Shown one piece after another: positions 24,924-32,865 of a stretch of 43,281 nucleotides of DNA; position 1 is the first letter of the stretch; the number at the start of each line of letters is the position of its first letter. This DNA comes from an uncultured Oscillospiraceae bacterium. Lineage in GTDB: Bacteria > Bacillota > Clostridia > Oscillospirales > Acutalibacteraceae. A program made the translations under genes and the position numbers. The stretch covers positions 9,680 to 52,960 of the forward strand of contig CAJUSM010000011.1 of assembly GCA_910588935.1 (NCBI GenBank), given 5' to 3'. The notes beneath the pieces are model-generated. The model was given only the letters and a program-made list of their open reading frames with translations, was not told the origin of the DNA and made no database searches.

Positions 24924-25160
24924 TGCCAAAGGGAATTCCAAACAAGAAATACATACCGGAACTCAACACGGGCCGCATCTATCTGACAGAAGGCCCGGAA
25001 GGGCTTGCTATTCAGAGGCCATCCAAAGAAGCCGCCGAAAGCGGTGGAAGGGGATTTGCCGGCTGAAGCGCAGCGACTGCAAGCGGAGAACGAATACCTG
25101 AAAAACTTGCAAGCTTTGGTTTTGGAAGACGAACAACGCCAGCGCGGAACACCCAGATAA
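24924..25160 (+). pseudogene. IS3-family OrfA remnant
   Basis: The start MPKGIPNKKYIPELNT resembles the N-terminus of IS3 OrfA proteins. It then jumps to RIYLTEGPEGLAI, implying loss of the helix-turn-helix, and hits a TGA at about 25065. The leucine-zipper part (LQAENEYLKNLQALVLED) persists in another frame up to about 25135. Confidence 0.8.
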
Positions 25161-25162
25161 TT

Positions 25163-25800
25163 CAAAAACTGAGGCAAAAACACAAACTGGAGAGTTTACT
25201 TTCCATCGCTCATCTGGCCGGGCACCTTTCTTCTCCCATCTAAAACGGATAGACAGCCCAGACAAGTACGAAATCGAAAAAGCAGAGATCACGACTATAT
25301 ACCACGAAAGCAAGGAATGTTATGGCTATCATCGGATCACAATGGAACTGCATAGGCGCGGTATCCGCTTGAACCACAAGGCTGTCCAGTGGCTTATGAA
25401 GGAACTCGGTTTGCCGTGTCAGAATGAAGAAATATCGTTCCTACAAGGGTGAAACTGGCAAGATTGCTCCGGATCTTCTCTTCTATACGATCTCTGACGG
25501 CCTGTTCTGAGCATGATAAGGATTATACTCGACAAGGCTTTGGGGAAGATACCGGACGGAACTGGTCTGATTCTGCATTATTATCAGGGCATGCCCCGGG
25601 AGAAAGGCGTCCGGCAGGGCATGAGCAGGATTGGACTTCTTAAAAGTGAACTGCTTTATCTCCATGTATTCAATTCGATGGAGCACTTCAAGAAGGAACT
25701 CTTGGAATATCTTGATTTCTACAGCAACCGCCGCATCATGGCAAAGCGGAAAGGCTTGCCGCCCGCGCTTCACAGACAACAAGCCCTTTCGGATGCTTGA
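25163..25800 (+). pseudogene. IS3-family OrfB transposase remnant
   Basis: Conserved blocks remain in different frames: QKLRQKHKLESLLSIAHLA, then YHESKECYGYHRITMELHRR (about 25295-25360) and RMKKYRSYKGETGKIAPDLL. A large deletion removes most of the rve catalytic core. The end is recognisable as LLKSELLYLHVF, MEHFKKELLEYLDFYSNRRI and KGLPPALHRQQAL. Stop codons and frameshifts throughout make it non-functional. Confidence 0.85.
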
Positions 25801-25870
25801 ACTTTTTTAGCGATAATCCTTGTCGAACTTTTTGGGGTCACTTCATAATAAAGCCGCTTCCTGCCATAGT

Positions 25871-26920
25871 TCAATTTTTATCCTTTCTCTGCAGCAGCAC
25901 CGCGCCAATAATGATCGCTCCTTTAAAAGCCGCGCTAAGATATGGGTCCACCCCGATCAGGTTAAGCAGGTTGTTCATTACCGCCACAATCAGCGTGCCA
26001 AACACTGTGCCCACAATGGAGCCCCGGCCGCCAGACATACTGGTACCGCCTACAATTACCGAGGCAATCGCGTCCATTTCAAAGCCGCTGCCCGCGCTGG
26101 CGTAGTCCATAGAGCCAATGCGGGAGGTTTGAATAATGGCAGCCACTGCCACCAAAAAACCAGTGAGAGCGTACACCCGACGCTTTACCTGCCGCACATT
26201 TACCCCAGAAAGCCGGGTGGTCCACTCGTTAGAGCCAATGGCAAACACATACCGGCCAAAGGTGGTCTTATAAGAAATAATGTACATGGCCGCCGCCAAA
26301 ATGGCCCAATAGAGAATGGGCATTAGCTGCTGGCCACCAATATCCAGCCGGGCAATAGCCTTGTAAGCATCAGGCAGCTCGGTTTTCTGGGTTTTCATAA
26401 AGTATTGGGTCACGCTGCGCAAAATCTGCATAGAGCCAAGAGTGGCAATAAAGGGGGGCATTCTGCCATAAGAGATCAACAGGCCGTTGCCCTCCCCCAG
26501 CAGGCTGCCCAAGAGCATGGCCCCCAGCAAGGCGATTATGATAGCCGGAATGCCTCCCAGGCCAATACTTTGCAGCCAGCCTCCGGCACCGGTGTTTAGC
26601 AGTACCATAATGAAAGCGCCTACCGTTACATACACCGAGCCCACTGAAAGGTCAATTCCCCCGGAAATGATAACAAAGGTCATGCCCAGGGCAATAATGC
26701 CAATGCCCGCATTGCCCCTGAGCAGAGATATCCAGTTTTGCAGCCAGTTCTGGAACCACTCTCCAAAGCTGCCAAAGCTGGTGTTCATGCTCAGGGCCAT
26801 GGTCTGCACAATTATCATAACCACCAAAGCCATACCGGTGCTAAACAGAGGATTGGTACGCCAGAGTTCCTGCACCCTGCCAGGCAATGAATTCTTTTTC
26901 GCTTTTCCCATCACTTTCAC
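25871..26920 (-). CDS. Sugar ABC transporter permease, RbsC-type
   Basis: A 349-residue inner-membrane permease of the ribose/xylose/galactose class (BPD_transp_2 type) with eight to ten hydrophobic segments. The family signatures MTFVIISGGIDLSVGSV (near residues 79-95) and AIASVIVGGTSMSGGRGSIVGTVFGTLIV (landmarks GGTSMSGGRG and GTVFG) are clear. The start is either GTG 26920, six bases after AGGAAGG, or ATG 26911. It is the third gene of the operon binding protein-ATPase-permease. The IS3 remnant begins 26 bases after its stop codon. Confidence 0.92.
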   Translation of the reverse strand: MKVMGKAKKNSLPGRVQELWRTNPLFSTGMALVVMIIVQTMALSMNTSFGSFGEWFQNWLQNWISLLRGNAGIGIIALGMTFVIISGGIDLSVGSVYVTVGAFIMVLLNTGAGGWLQSIGLGGIPAIIIALLGAMLLGSLLGEGNGLLISYGRMPPFIATLGSMQILRSVTQYFMKTQKTELPDAYKAIARLDIGGQQLMPILYWAILAAAMYIISYKTTFGRYVFAIGSNEWTTRLSGVNVRQVKRRVYALTGFLVAVAAIIQTSRIGSMDYASAGSGFEMDAIASVIVGGTSMSGGRGSIVGTVFGTLIVAVMNNLLNLIGVDPYLSAAFKGAIIIGAVLLQRKDKN

Positions 26921-26952
26921 CGCTTTCCTTCCTAATGTTTCCCGCCGTGCCT

Positions 26953-28452
26953 CTAGGCGGACTGGCTTTGTGCCCCACCGCCGGTGGCCAGGCGCATAAT
27001 CTCCTGGTCTGTAATATCCGGAGCCCTTAGCTCACCTTGGAGCTGGCCGTGGTAGAGCACCAGCGCCCGGTCGCAAAGGCGGATAATTTCCTGAGCCTCG
27101 CTGGAGAGGACCACCACTGCCACACCCTGGCGGGCCAGAGCCAAAATGGTGTCGTAAATATCCTCTTTTGCTCCCACATCCACACCCTGGGTAGGGTTAT
27201 CAAACACCAGAACCTTGGGCTGGGCGTTTAACCACTTGGCCAAGACCACCTTTTGCTGGTTGCCGCCAGAAAGGCTGCCAATTAGGTCCTCTTCACTGCC
27301 CATTTTAATCTTTAAACCTTGAACCTGGCGGTTAAAGTCTTCCCGCACCTGTTTCCAGCGAATAAAGCCCATTTTGGCCTGCCGGGGCCAGGTGACAATA
27401 GAGCCGTTCTCTAAAATATCCAGATCCTTAATGATGCCGTTTTCCTTCCGGTCTCTGGGCACATAGCCTATGCCCAAATTAACCGCCTGCCGGGTACTGC
27501 GGGGAGCTATTGGCTTACCCTCGAGATAAAGCTGGCCCTGGTACCGGCCACCGCTGCCAAATATGGCCTGAAACAGCTCGCTGCGGCCATCCCCCAGCAA
27601 GCCTGTAAAGCCCAGCACCTCACCAGCCCGCAGGGAAAAGCTTACATCCTGAAACCGCCTATCCTGGCTAAGATGCTCTGCTCGAAGCACCTCTTCTCCC
27701 AGCTCCCGGTCCTCCCGCAAAGACTGGGTACGCACGTCATGGCCCACCATATGCCTAGCCAGCTCGTCCACATCTGTGTCCTTTACATCTCCAAAAGCCA
27801 CCATCTCGCCGTCTCGGAGAACCGTGTACCGGGTACACACGGCCATTACCTCCTTTAGCTTGTGGGAGATAAAAACAATGGCTACGCCCTGGGCCTGCAG
27901 GGTACGCATCATGTCAAATACCCGGTCAATTTCCGGGTCCGTAAGGGAGGTGGTAGGCTCGTCCATAATAATAATAGAGGCATCCATCAACAGAGCCCGG
28001 GCAATCTCCACAATCTGCTTGTAAGAGGCGTCCAGCTCTCGAACCATGGCTCGGGGATCCAAGTCCACATCCATACGCCGGAATACGTCCTGGCACTTCT
28101 CGCACATGGTTTTGGCGTCTAGAAAGCCGCTTTTGGCCTTTAGTTCCCGGCCAATGTACATATTTTCAAAAATTGCCAGGTCGTTTACCAGGTTCAGTTC
28201 CTGGTGGATAAAGGCAATGCCTGCATCCAAAGATTCTGCCGGGGTTTTAAAATGTACCGCCAGGCCGTCCAAGGTCACTGTGCCGGAATCGCAGGGCAAC
28301 ACGCCGCCCAGAATATTCATCAGGGTAGACTTTCCCGCGCCGTTTTCTCCCAGCAAAGCGCAAATTTCCCCGCCGCTAACCGTAAAATCGATGTCCCGGA
28401 GCACATCATTGGCGCCGAAGGATTTGTAGATATTCCGCATTTCCAGCTGCAT
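26953..28452 (-). CDS. Sugar ABC transporter ATP-binding protein, RbsA-type (two ABC domains)
   Basis: A 499-residue fused double ATPase energising carbohydrate uptake. Domain 1 has Walker A GENGAGKST at about residues 35-43 and Walker B IIIMDEPTTS near 158-167. Domain 2 has the degenerate P-loop GLLGDGRSELF near 283, the signature LSGGNQQKV near 398-406 and VLVFDNPTQGVD near 419-430. This asymmetry, with a canonical first and degenerate second P-loop, is normal for RbsA/MglA. An AAGGAAAGG site precedes the ATG. A terminator-like hairpin separates it from the binding protein gene. Confidence 0.94.
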   Translation of the reverse strand: MQLEMRNIYKSFGANDVLRDIDFTVSGGEICALLGENGAGKSTLMNILGGVLPCDSGTVTLDGLAVHFKTPAESLDAGIAFIHQELNLVNDLAIFENMYIGRELKAKSGFLDAKTMCEKCQDVFRRMDVDLDPRAMVRELDASYKQIVEIARALLMDASIIIMDEPTTSLTDPEIDRVFDMMRTLQAQGVAIVFISHKLKEVMAVCTRYTVLRDGEMVAFGDVKDTDVDELARHMVGHDVRTQSLREDRELGEEVLRAEHLSQDRRFQDVSFSLRAGEVLGFTGLLGDGRSELFQAIFGSGGRYQGQLYLEGKPIAPRSTRQAVNLGIGYVPRDRKENGIIKDLDILENGSIVTWPRQAKMGFIRWKQVREDFNRQVQGLKIKMGSEEDLIGSLSGGNQQKVVLAKWLNAQPKVLVFDNPTQGVDVGAKEDIYDTILALARQGVAVVVLSSEAQEIIRLCDRALVLYHGQLQGELRAPDITDQEIMRLATGGGAQSQSA

Positions 28453-28474
28453 ATTCCTCGACCTTTCCTTTTGG

Positions 28475-28504
28475 AAAAAAGGCTATGACGAGTACGCCAT
28501 AGCC
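28475..28504 (-). terminator. Intercistronic terminator-like hairpin between binding protein and ATPase genes
   Basis: On the minus strand GGCTATGGCG-TACT-CGTCATAGCC (one mismatch) followed by six T (28475-28480). It lies inside what must be one operon, so it probably reduces but does not abolish downstream transcription, giving excess binding protein. Confidence 0.7.
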
Positions 28505-28545
28505 CTTTCCATTCATCATTCAGTTTTGCCTACTGGCAGCTTTCA

Positions 28546-29607
28546 TTAGTAGGGGGAATTCTCGTCCAGATAGTCGGCGCAGTTCTCCCGGTCTACTACA
28601 GTGGTGGGGATAATCTTCTCCTGGTCCACGGTCTCACCCTTCAGCAGGGCAACGGCCATGTCCACAGCGTCCATAACCATGTCGGGGCTGTAGAGAGCGG
28701 ACTGGATCCAGATGTTCTCGTTGTCAGGCATCATCTTAAAGTACTCCTGGCATCCGCCGCCACCGGTAACAACCTTGATGTCGGTACGCTTCGCCTCATC
28801 AATAGCCTGGAGCACGCCAATAGAGGTCTCATCGTCCATGGAGAACACCGCGTCAATCTGAGCGTTGGCGTTCAGCACGTCGGCAAAATCCTTTAGGCCA
28901 GCCTCACGGGTAAAGGCAGTTTCGTAGTACAGCAGTTCCATGTCGGGAGCAATTTCCTTCATCTTCTCTTCAAAGCCCTGCTTGCGCAGCTCGGAAACAG
29001 AACCAGAGGAGGGAACCTCCAGCACAGCTACCTTGCCGGTAGTGCCAATCTTGTCCACAATATACTGGGCGCTCTGGGTGCCCATGTCCACATTGTCACC
29101 GGCCACATGGTACACGCCATCTACATCAATGACGATGTCGAAGTTTACCACCGGGATGCCCGCGTCAACAAGGCCCTTAATGGGGTCTTCCATACCCTCC
29201 CACTGGGGGAAAGCCACCACAGCCTGGGCGCCCCAAGTCTTCAGCTCATCAATCTGGTTGGTCATTTCCTCGGCATTGTTGCTGGTGAGCAGGCGGTAAT
29301 CAACGGTATCGCTAAGCTCCTTGCAACGGGCCTCGGCATAGTAAGCCACGCCAGCCACCCAGCCGTGGGTAACAGCGGGAGCCAGAATACCTACCTTGAA
29401 CTTTTCGCCATCGCCAGTGCTCTCGGGCTCAGCTGCGGAAGACTCCTCCCCAGCAGCGGAAGACTCTTCGGCTGCGCTGCTTACCGGGGTGCTGCTCTCT
29501 GGGGTGCTGCTGCTGGACTGGGTGCTGCTGTTCTCGCCGCCGGTGCAGGCAGCAAAGCAAGTGCACAGCATAACGACAGCCAGAAGCAGAGAAAGTACTT
29601 TCTTCAT
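28546..29607 (-). CDS. Sugar-binding lipoprotein, RbsB-type
   Basis: A 353-residue extracytoplasmic binding protein of the periplasmic-binding-protein 4 type. The signal peptide begins MKKVLSLLLAVVMLC and ends in the lipobox FAAC with the lipidated cysteine at residue 21. A low-complexity Ser/Glu linker covers about 24-66, then the type I binding fold starts FKVGILAPAVTHGWVAGVAY. Later landmarks are VAVLEVPSSGSVSELRKQGF and IDAVFSMDDETSIGVLQAI. It is the first gene of the operon, with a strong promoter and AAGGAGG. The sugar is not predictable. Confidence 0.92.
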   Translation of the reverse strand: MKKVLSLLLAVVMLCTCFAACTGGENSSTQSSSSTPESSTPVSSAAEESSAAGEESSAAEPESTGDGEKFKVGILAPAVTHGWVAGVAYYAEARCKELSDTVDYRLLTSNNAEEMTNQIDELKTWGAQAVVAFPQWEGMEDPIKGLVDAGIPVVNFDIVIDVDGVYHVAGDNVDMGTQSAQYIVDKIGTTGKVAVLEVPSSGSVSELRKQGFEEKMKEIAPDMELLYYETAFTREAGLKDFADVLNANAQIDAVFSMDDETSIGVLQAIDEAKRTDIKVVTGGGGCQEYFKMMPDNENIWIQSALYSPDMVMDAVDMAVALLKGETVDQEKIIPTTVVDRENCADYLDENSPY

Positions 29608-29680
29608 AACTGTTTTCCTCCTTGAAATAAAAAAACCTCGTATCCTGACGCAAGAGGCTTATCCACCCGCGTCTCAGCGT

Positions 29681-29709
29681 ATTATACCAAACCCGGCCAT
29701 AAATTTCAA
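29681..29709 (-). promoter_or_regulatory. Sigma-A promoter of the Rbs-type operon
   Basis: On the minus strand TTGAAA (29704-29709), 17-base spacer, TATAAT (29681-29686). The leader of about 65 bases contains CCTC...CGAGG followed by seven T, a very weak hairpin. Confidence 0.8.
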
Positions 29710-29816
29710 GGGATTCGCCGAAAATATCTGGATGTTTTTGGATAATTCCTGCGGCCGAAAGGGCAAAAGCGGGTTTTCGGCTGGGAGTCTCCATTTTTTA
29801 CGGATTTTTTCCATGA

Positions 29817-29853
29817 AAAAGCGGGCAGGGCCCTTTGCCCTCCCCGCTTTTCC
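29817..29853 (-). terminator. Terminator of the 64-residue gene
   Basis: On the minus strand GCGGGGAGGGC pairs with GCCCTGCCCGC (one mismatch) and is followed by TTTTTC; an A/T-rich flank on the other side makes it look bidirectional. Confidence 0.75.
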
Positions 29854-29855
29854 CG

Positions 29856-30050
29856 CTACCGCCGGAGCATTAGCTCATGCACCAGCCTGCGCATCTCTTC
29901 TTCGTTGTGATACTCTCCCCTGCGCTCATCCAAAGCGGCCCGGATTTCCTCTGGCAGATCCCGCATTCCGGGATAATCCAGGCCCAAAATCCCCGGGGCG
30001 TAGCCGGCAGGATTGCCCATGGGGCCCTCGCCCCAATAAATTGGAAACAT
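29856..30050 (-). CDS. Small protein of unknown function (64 residues)
   Basis: A small soluble protein with two parts: an aromatic, Gly/Pro-rich N-terminus (MFPIYWGEGPMGNPAGYAPG) and a charged helical C-terminus (LPEEIRAALDERRGEYHNEE, then RRLVHELMLRR). I do not recognise it. GGGGGTGA six bases before the ATG would serve as ribosome binding site, and a terminator follows directly after the stop, so it has the architecture of a real gene. The ribosome binding site is one arm of a perfect 9-bp inverted repeat. Confidence 0.6.
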   Translation of the reverse strand: MFPIYWGEGPMGNPAGYAPGILGLDYPGMRDLPEEIRAALDERRGEYHNEEEMRRLVHELMLRR

Positions 30051-30054
30051 AAAA

Positions 30055-30090
30055 TCACCCCCAGAGCTATTGTGTCCGGCTTGGGGGTGA
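30055..30090 (-). promoter_or_regulatory. Inverted repeat covering the ribosome binding site of the 64-residue gene
   Basis: TCACCCCCA (30055-30063) and TGGGGGTGA (30082-30090) are perfect inverted repeats separated by 18 bases. In the mRNA the downstream arm contains the GGGGGTGA Shine-Dalgarno-like sequence, so the hairpin would occlude it. A DNA operator is the alternative. Confidence 0.55.
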
Positions 30091-30150
30091 GGTATGAACG
30101 GGAAATTTTAGGGGTTAAGCTTAATCTACAATAAATAACAGGTTGTTCTG

Positions 30151-31359
30151 TTAGCTCTCGAAAAACTTTTCGTGGATGGCCTCTACCGCCCGCTGGCTAT
30201 CGGACTTGTGCACCAGTACAGAAATCTTAATTTCACTGGTAGAGATCATCTGTATGTTCACATTGCGGCTAAACAGAGCCTCAAACATTTCCGCAGCCAC
30301 GCCTGGATGGCTCTCCATCCCAGCGCCTACAATGGATACCTTTGACACGTTGTCGTCTGCCACCAGGCTGGAGGCCCCCAGCTTTTCGGTATACTCCTTT
30401 AAAAGTTCAATGGTGTCCTCCATGCGGTCCTTCTCCACGGTAAAGCTAATATCCTTTGTGCCGTTGCGGCCAATAGACTGGAGAATAATGTCCACATTAG
30501 TCCCCTTGGCCGAAAGCTTTGAGAAAATCTTAAAGGCCAGGCCAGGCTTATCCGGCACGCCGATAATAGAGATTCTGGCAATATTGTCGTCCCGGGCAAC
30601 CCCGTTAATCAGCATTTGTTCCACACTGTTTTCCTCCTTCACAATGGTCCCCCTGGCCCCTGTCAGGCTGGAGAGGACTTCCAGCTCGATATTATATTTT
30701 TTTGCCATCTCTACCGACCGGTTGTGGAGCACCTGGGCCCCCAGGGTAGCCAGCTCCAGCATTTCATCATAAGTAATGCATTCCAGCTTTTTGGCCCCGG
30801 GAATCTTTCTGGGATCCGCGGTATAAACTCCGTCTACATCGGTATAGATTTGGCACAGGTCGGCATGCATGGCGGCGGCAATGGCCACAGCGCTGGTATC
30901 GCTGCCTCCCCGGCCCAAGGTGGTCATGTCGCCATAACGGTTTAGCCCCTGAAAGCCGGTAATTACCACAATGCGGTGCTTATCCAGCTCCTTCTTCACC
31001 CGGGAAACATCCACTCGCTTAATTCTGGCGTTGCCATAATCGGAGGTGGTATCGAACCCAGCCTGCCAGCCCAAAAGGGAGACTACAGGGAAGCCCATGC
31101 GCTCAATGGCCATAGCCAGAAGGGCAGCGGAAATCTGTTCTCCGGAGGAGAGGAGCATATCCATTTCCCGCTTGCTGGGCCGCTGGTTCACCTCGGCGGC
31201 CTTGGCAATCAGGTCGTCGGTGGTGTCCCCCTGGGCAGAGACCACCGCCACCACGCTGTTGCCATTGCGGTAGGCGGAGGTAACGATTTTAGCCACATTG
31301 TCAATTCTTTCGGCGTCCCGCACAGAGGTACCGCCGAATTTCTGTACAATTAGTGCCAT
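30151..31359 (-). CDS. lysC: Aspartate kinase
   Basis: A 402-residue monofunctional aspartokinase catalysing the first step of lysine, threonine and methionine synthesis. The N-terminal motif MALIVQKFGGTSVRDAERI is diagnostic. The kinase domain continues with TLGRGGSDTSAVAIAAAM (near 150-167) and YTDVDGVYTADPR (near 175-187). Two ACT domains occupy about residues 260-402 and normally mediate feedback inhibition. ATG 31359 follows GAGGGG; the frame is open to 31389. It has its own consensus promoter and lies downstream of the threonine genes on the same strand. Confidence 0.94.
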   Translation of the reverse strand: MALIVQKFGGTSVRDAERIDNVAKIVTSAYRNGNSVVAVVSAQGDTTDDLIAKAAEVNQRPSKREMDMLLSSGEQISAALLAMAIERMGFPVVSLLGWQAGFDTTSDYGNARIKRVDVSRVKKELDKHRIVVITGFQGLNRYGDMTTLGRGGSDTSAVAIAAAMHADLCQIYTDVDGVYTADPRKIPGAKKLECITYDEMLELATLGAQVLHNRSVEMAKKYNIELEVLSSLTGARGTIVKEENSVEQMLINGVARDDNIARISIIGVPDKPGLAFKIFSKLSAKGTNVDIILQSIGRNGTKDISFTVEKDRMEDTIELLKEYTEKLGASSLVADDNVSKVSIVGAGMESHPGVAAEMFEALFSRNVNIQMISTSEIKISVLVHKSDSQRAVEAIHEKFFES

Positions 31360-31397
31360 ATACAACCCCTCTTGATTCAGTATAGTCAAGTAGTGCT

Positions 31398-31426
31398 ATT
31401 ATACCGTGGATACTTGACGCTGTCAA
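31398..31426 (-). promoter_or_regulatory. Consensus sigma-A promoter of lysC
   Basis: On the minus strand TTGACA (31421-31426), exactly 17 bases, TATAAT (31398-31403): full consensus. The leader is only about 30 bases, so no lysine riboswitch fits between promoter and gene. Confidence 0.9.
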
Positions 31427-31567
31427 TACATTTGCTACGGTGGATTCCGTAGGCAAGCCTGACTGTAAGATATCTGGGCGCAATGGCAAAAATGTCCGCA
31501 AAATTACCCTACGCCAGGTCTTTACCCTCTCAAGGGACAGTACTTGCCTGTCTCCCAAATCCGCCGC

Positions 31568-31954
31568 TTACCCCTCCACGCCGGTTACATTTCCCTGAGC
31601 ATCGGTGGTGTATCTCCCCTTGGTCATATCCAACAGACAGTACCGGTTGCCCCAGCGGTCGCTGACAACCGCACATTTGCCAATGTCAATATCAAAAGGC
31701 CCCACTTCCACCGTGCCGCCGGCCTTTTCAAAAACCGGCAGTGCTTTTTCCACAGACTCCACTTTAAACTGGGCTACAGGATTATGCTTGTTTACCAGCA
31801 CAATTTCCGTAATATCGCCGCTCATTCCCAAACCGCAGGAGTTCTCCCCCCGCCATAAAAGCTTTAAGCCCAATGCAGTGTAAAAAGCAATGCCCTGGTC
31901 GATATTGTCCGCATAAAAGGAAACGCAGTCCACATTTTGAAACAATGAGTCCAT
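31568..31954 (-). CDS. VOC/glyoxalase-like protein
   Basis: A 128-residue protein of the vicinal oxygen chelate superfamily (glyoxalase/bleomycin-resistance/dioxygenase fold). Landmarks are VDCVSFYADNIDQGIAFYTALGLKL at the N-terminus (quoted as FYADN and FYTALGL) and FDIDIGKCAVVSDRWGNRYCLLDMTKG at the C-terminus (GNRYCLLD). Its start codon overlaps the thrB stop as TAATG, so it is translated by coupling to homoserine kinase. The function is unknown; most single-domain VOC proteins of this kind lack an assigned substrate. Confidence 0.85.
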   Translation of the reverse strand: MDSLFQNVDCVSFYADNIDQGIAFYTALGLKLLWRGENSCGLGMSGDITEIVLVNKHNPVAQFKVESVEKALPVFEKAGGTVEVGPFDIDIGKCAVVSDRWGNRYCLLDMTKGRYTTDAQGNVTGVEG

Positions 31955-32850
31955 TATTCAATAACCACCTTGGCCCCTTCCTGATCCGCCTGCAAAATCT
32001 CCACCCGCCAGCCTTCAATGCCCTTGTCCGCCAAATGGCTGACGCAGGCCTTGCCAAAGGCCTCGGCGTTTTCCGCGTCGATCATAGCAATAATGGTAGG
32101 CCCTGCCCCGCTGACATAAGTACCCAAAGAGCCCAGCTCATAGCTCATGCGGAACACATTGTCGTAGTTCTCAATAAGCCCCGAGCGGTAGGGCTGGTGG
32201 ATGCGATCCTGCACCGCCACCCGCAGGTTGTGCAGTTCTCCGGAAAACAGAGAGGCTGTCATCAGCCCGGAGCGGGAGAGATTGTACACCGCGTCCTCCC
32301 TGCTGTATTCCTTGGGCAAAGCGGCCCGGGCCTTCTCTGTCTTTAGCTCAAAAGGGGGGATCATCAGGGCAAACCGGATTTTATCGCTTACTGGCACACT
32401 GACGCTGTACACCCGTTCCCCCTCCATGGCCGAGGCCACCAGGCCCCCGGAAAGGGCCGGGCTGGTGTTATCCGGATGCCCCTCAATTTTGGCAGCCAAG
32501 TTGATCAAATCTGTTTTGCTTAACGGATTGCCCATAAAACGGTTTGCGGCCAGAATGCCTGCCACAATACAGGCCGAGCTGCTGCCCAGACCCCTGGCCA
32601 TAGGTATATTGTTTTCTTGAATAATTTTCAGCCCCGGCAGCTTTTTGCCGCAGGCCTCATAAAGGTGCTTGGCCGCCCAAAAGATCAGGTTACTCTCGTC
32701 CTTTGGCACCTCTGTAGAATCGGTACAGCTGATCTCCAGCCCATCGTATTCCTCCACCCAAACCCGGTTCTGCATGGCAAGGGCAATCCCCAGGGAATCG
32801 AAGCCCGAGCCCAGGTTGGCGCTGGTAGCTGGCACGTCTATCCGTATCAT
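31954..32850 (-). CDS. thrB: Homoserine kinase
   Basis: A 298-residue GHMP-family kinase that phosphorylates L-homoserine in threonine synthesis. The N-terminus MIRIDVPATSANLGSGFDSL is typical, the phosphate-binding motif is PMARGLGSSSACIVAGILAA at about residues 87-106, and YVSGAGPTIIAMI near 247-259 is the C-terminal motif. GGGGAGG precedes the ATG, 15 bases after the hom stop, so hom and thrB form one operon. thrC is not in this window. Confidence 0.94.
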   Translation of the reverse strand: MIRIDVPATSANLGSGFDSLGIALAMQNRVWVEEYDGLEISCTDSTEVPKDESNLIFWAAKHLYEACGKKLPGLKIIQENNIPMARGLGSSSACIVAGILAANRFMGNPLSKTDLINLAAKIEGHPDNTSPALSGGLVASAMEGERVYSVSVPVSDKIRFALMIPPFELKTEKARAALPKEYSREDAVYNLSRSGLMTASLFSGELHNLRVAVQDRIHQPYRSGLIENYDNVFRMSYELGSLGTYVSGAGPTIIAMIDAENAEAFGKACVSHLADKGIEGWRVEILQADQEGAKVVIE

Positions 32851-32865
32851 GCTTTGTCCTCCCCG

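Larger units (their letters stand above)
24862..25845 (+). mobile_element. Decayed IS3-family (IS150-like) insertion sequence
   Basis: The left end TGAACTGCACCCCA (from 24862) and right end TGGGGTCACTTCA (to 25845) are imperfect inverted repeats of IS3/IS150 type. Between them lie broken pieces of both transposase frames. At about 1.0 kb it is shorter than a complete member (usually 1.2-1.5 kb), so internal deletions have occurred. It sits 26 bases after the last gene of the Rbs-type operon and replaces any terminator there. Confidence 0.85.

Noticed and set aside
31304..31567. Lysine riboswitch before lysC
   Set aside because: The consensus promoter leaves only about 30 bases of leader, too short for it.
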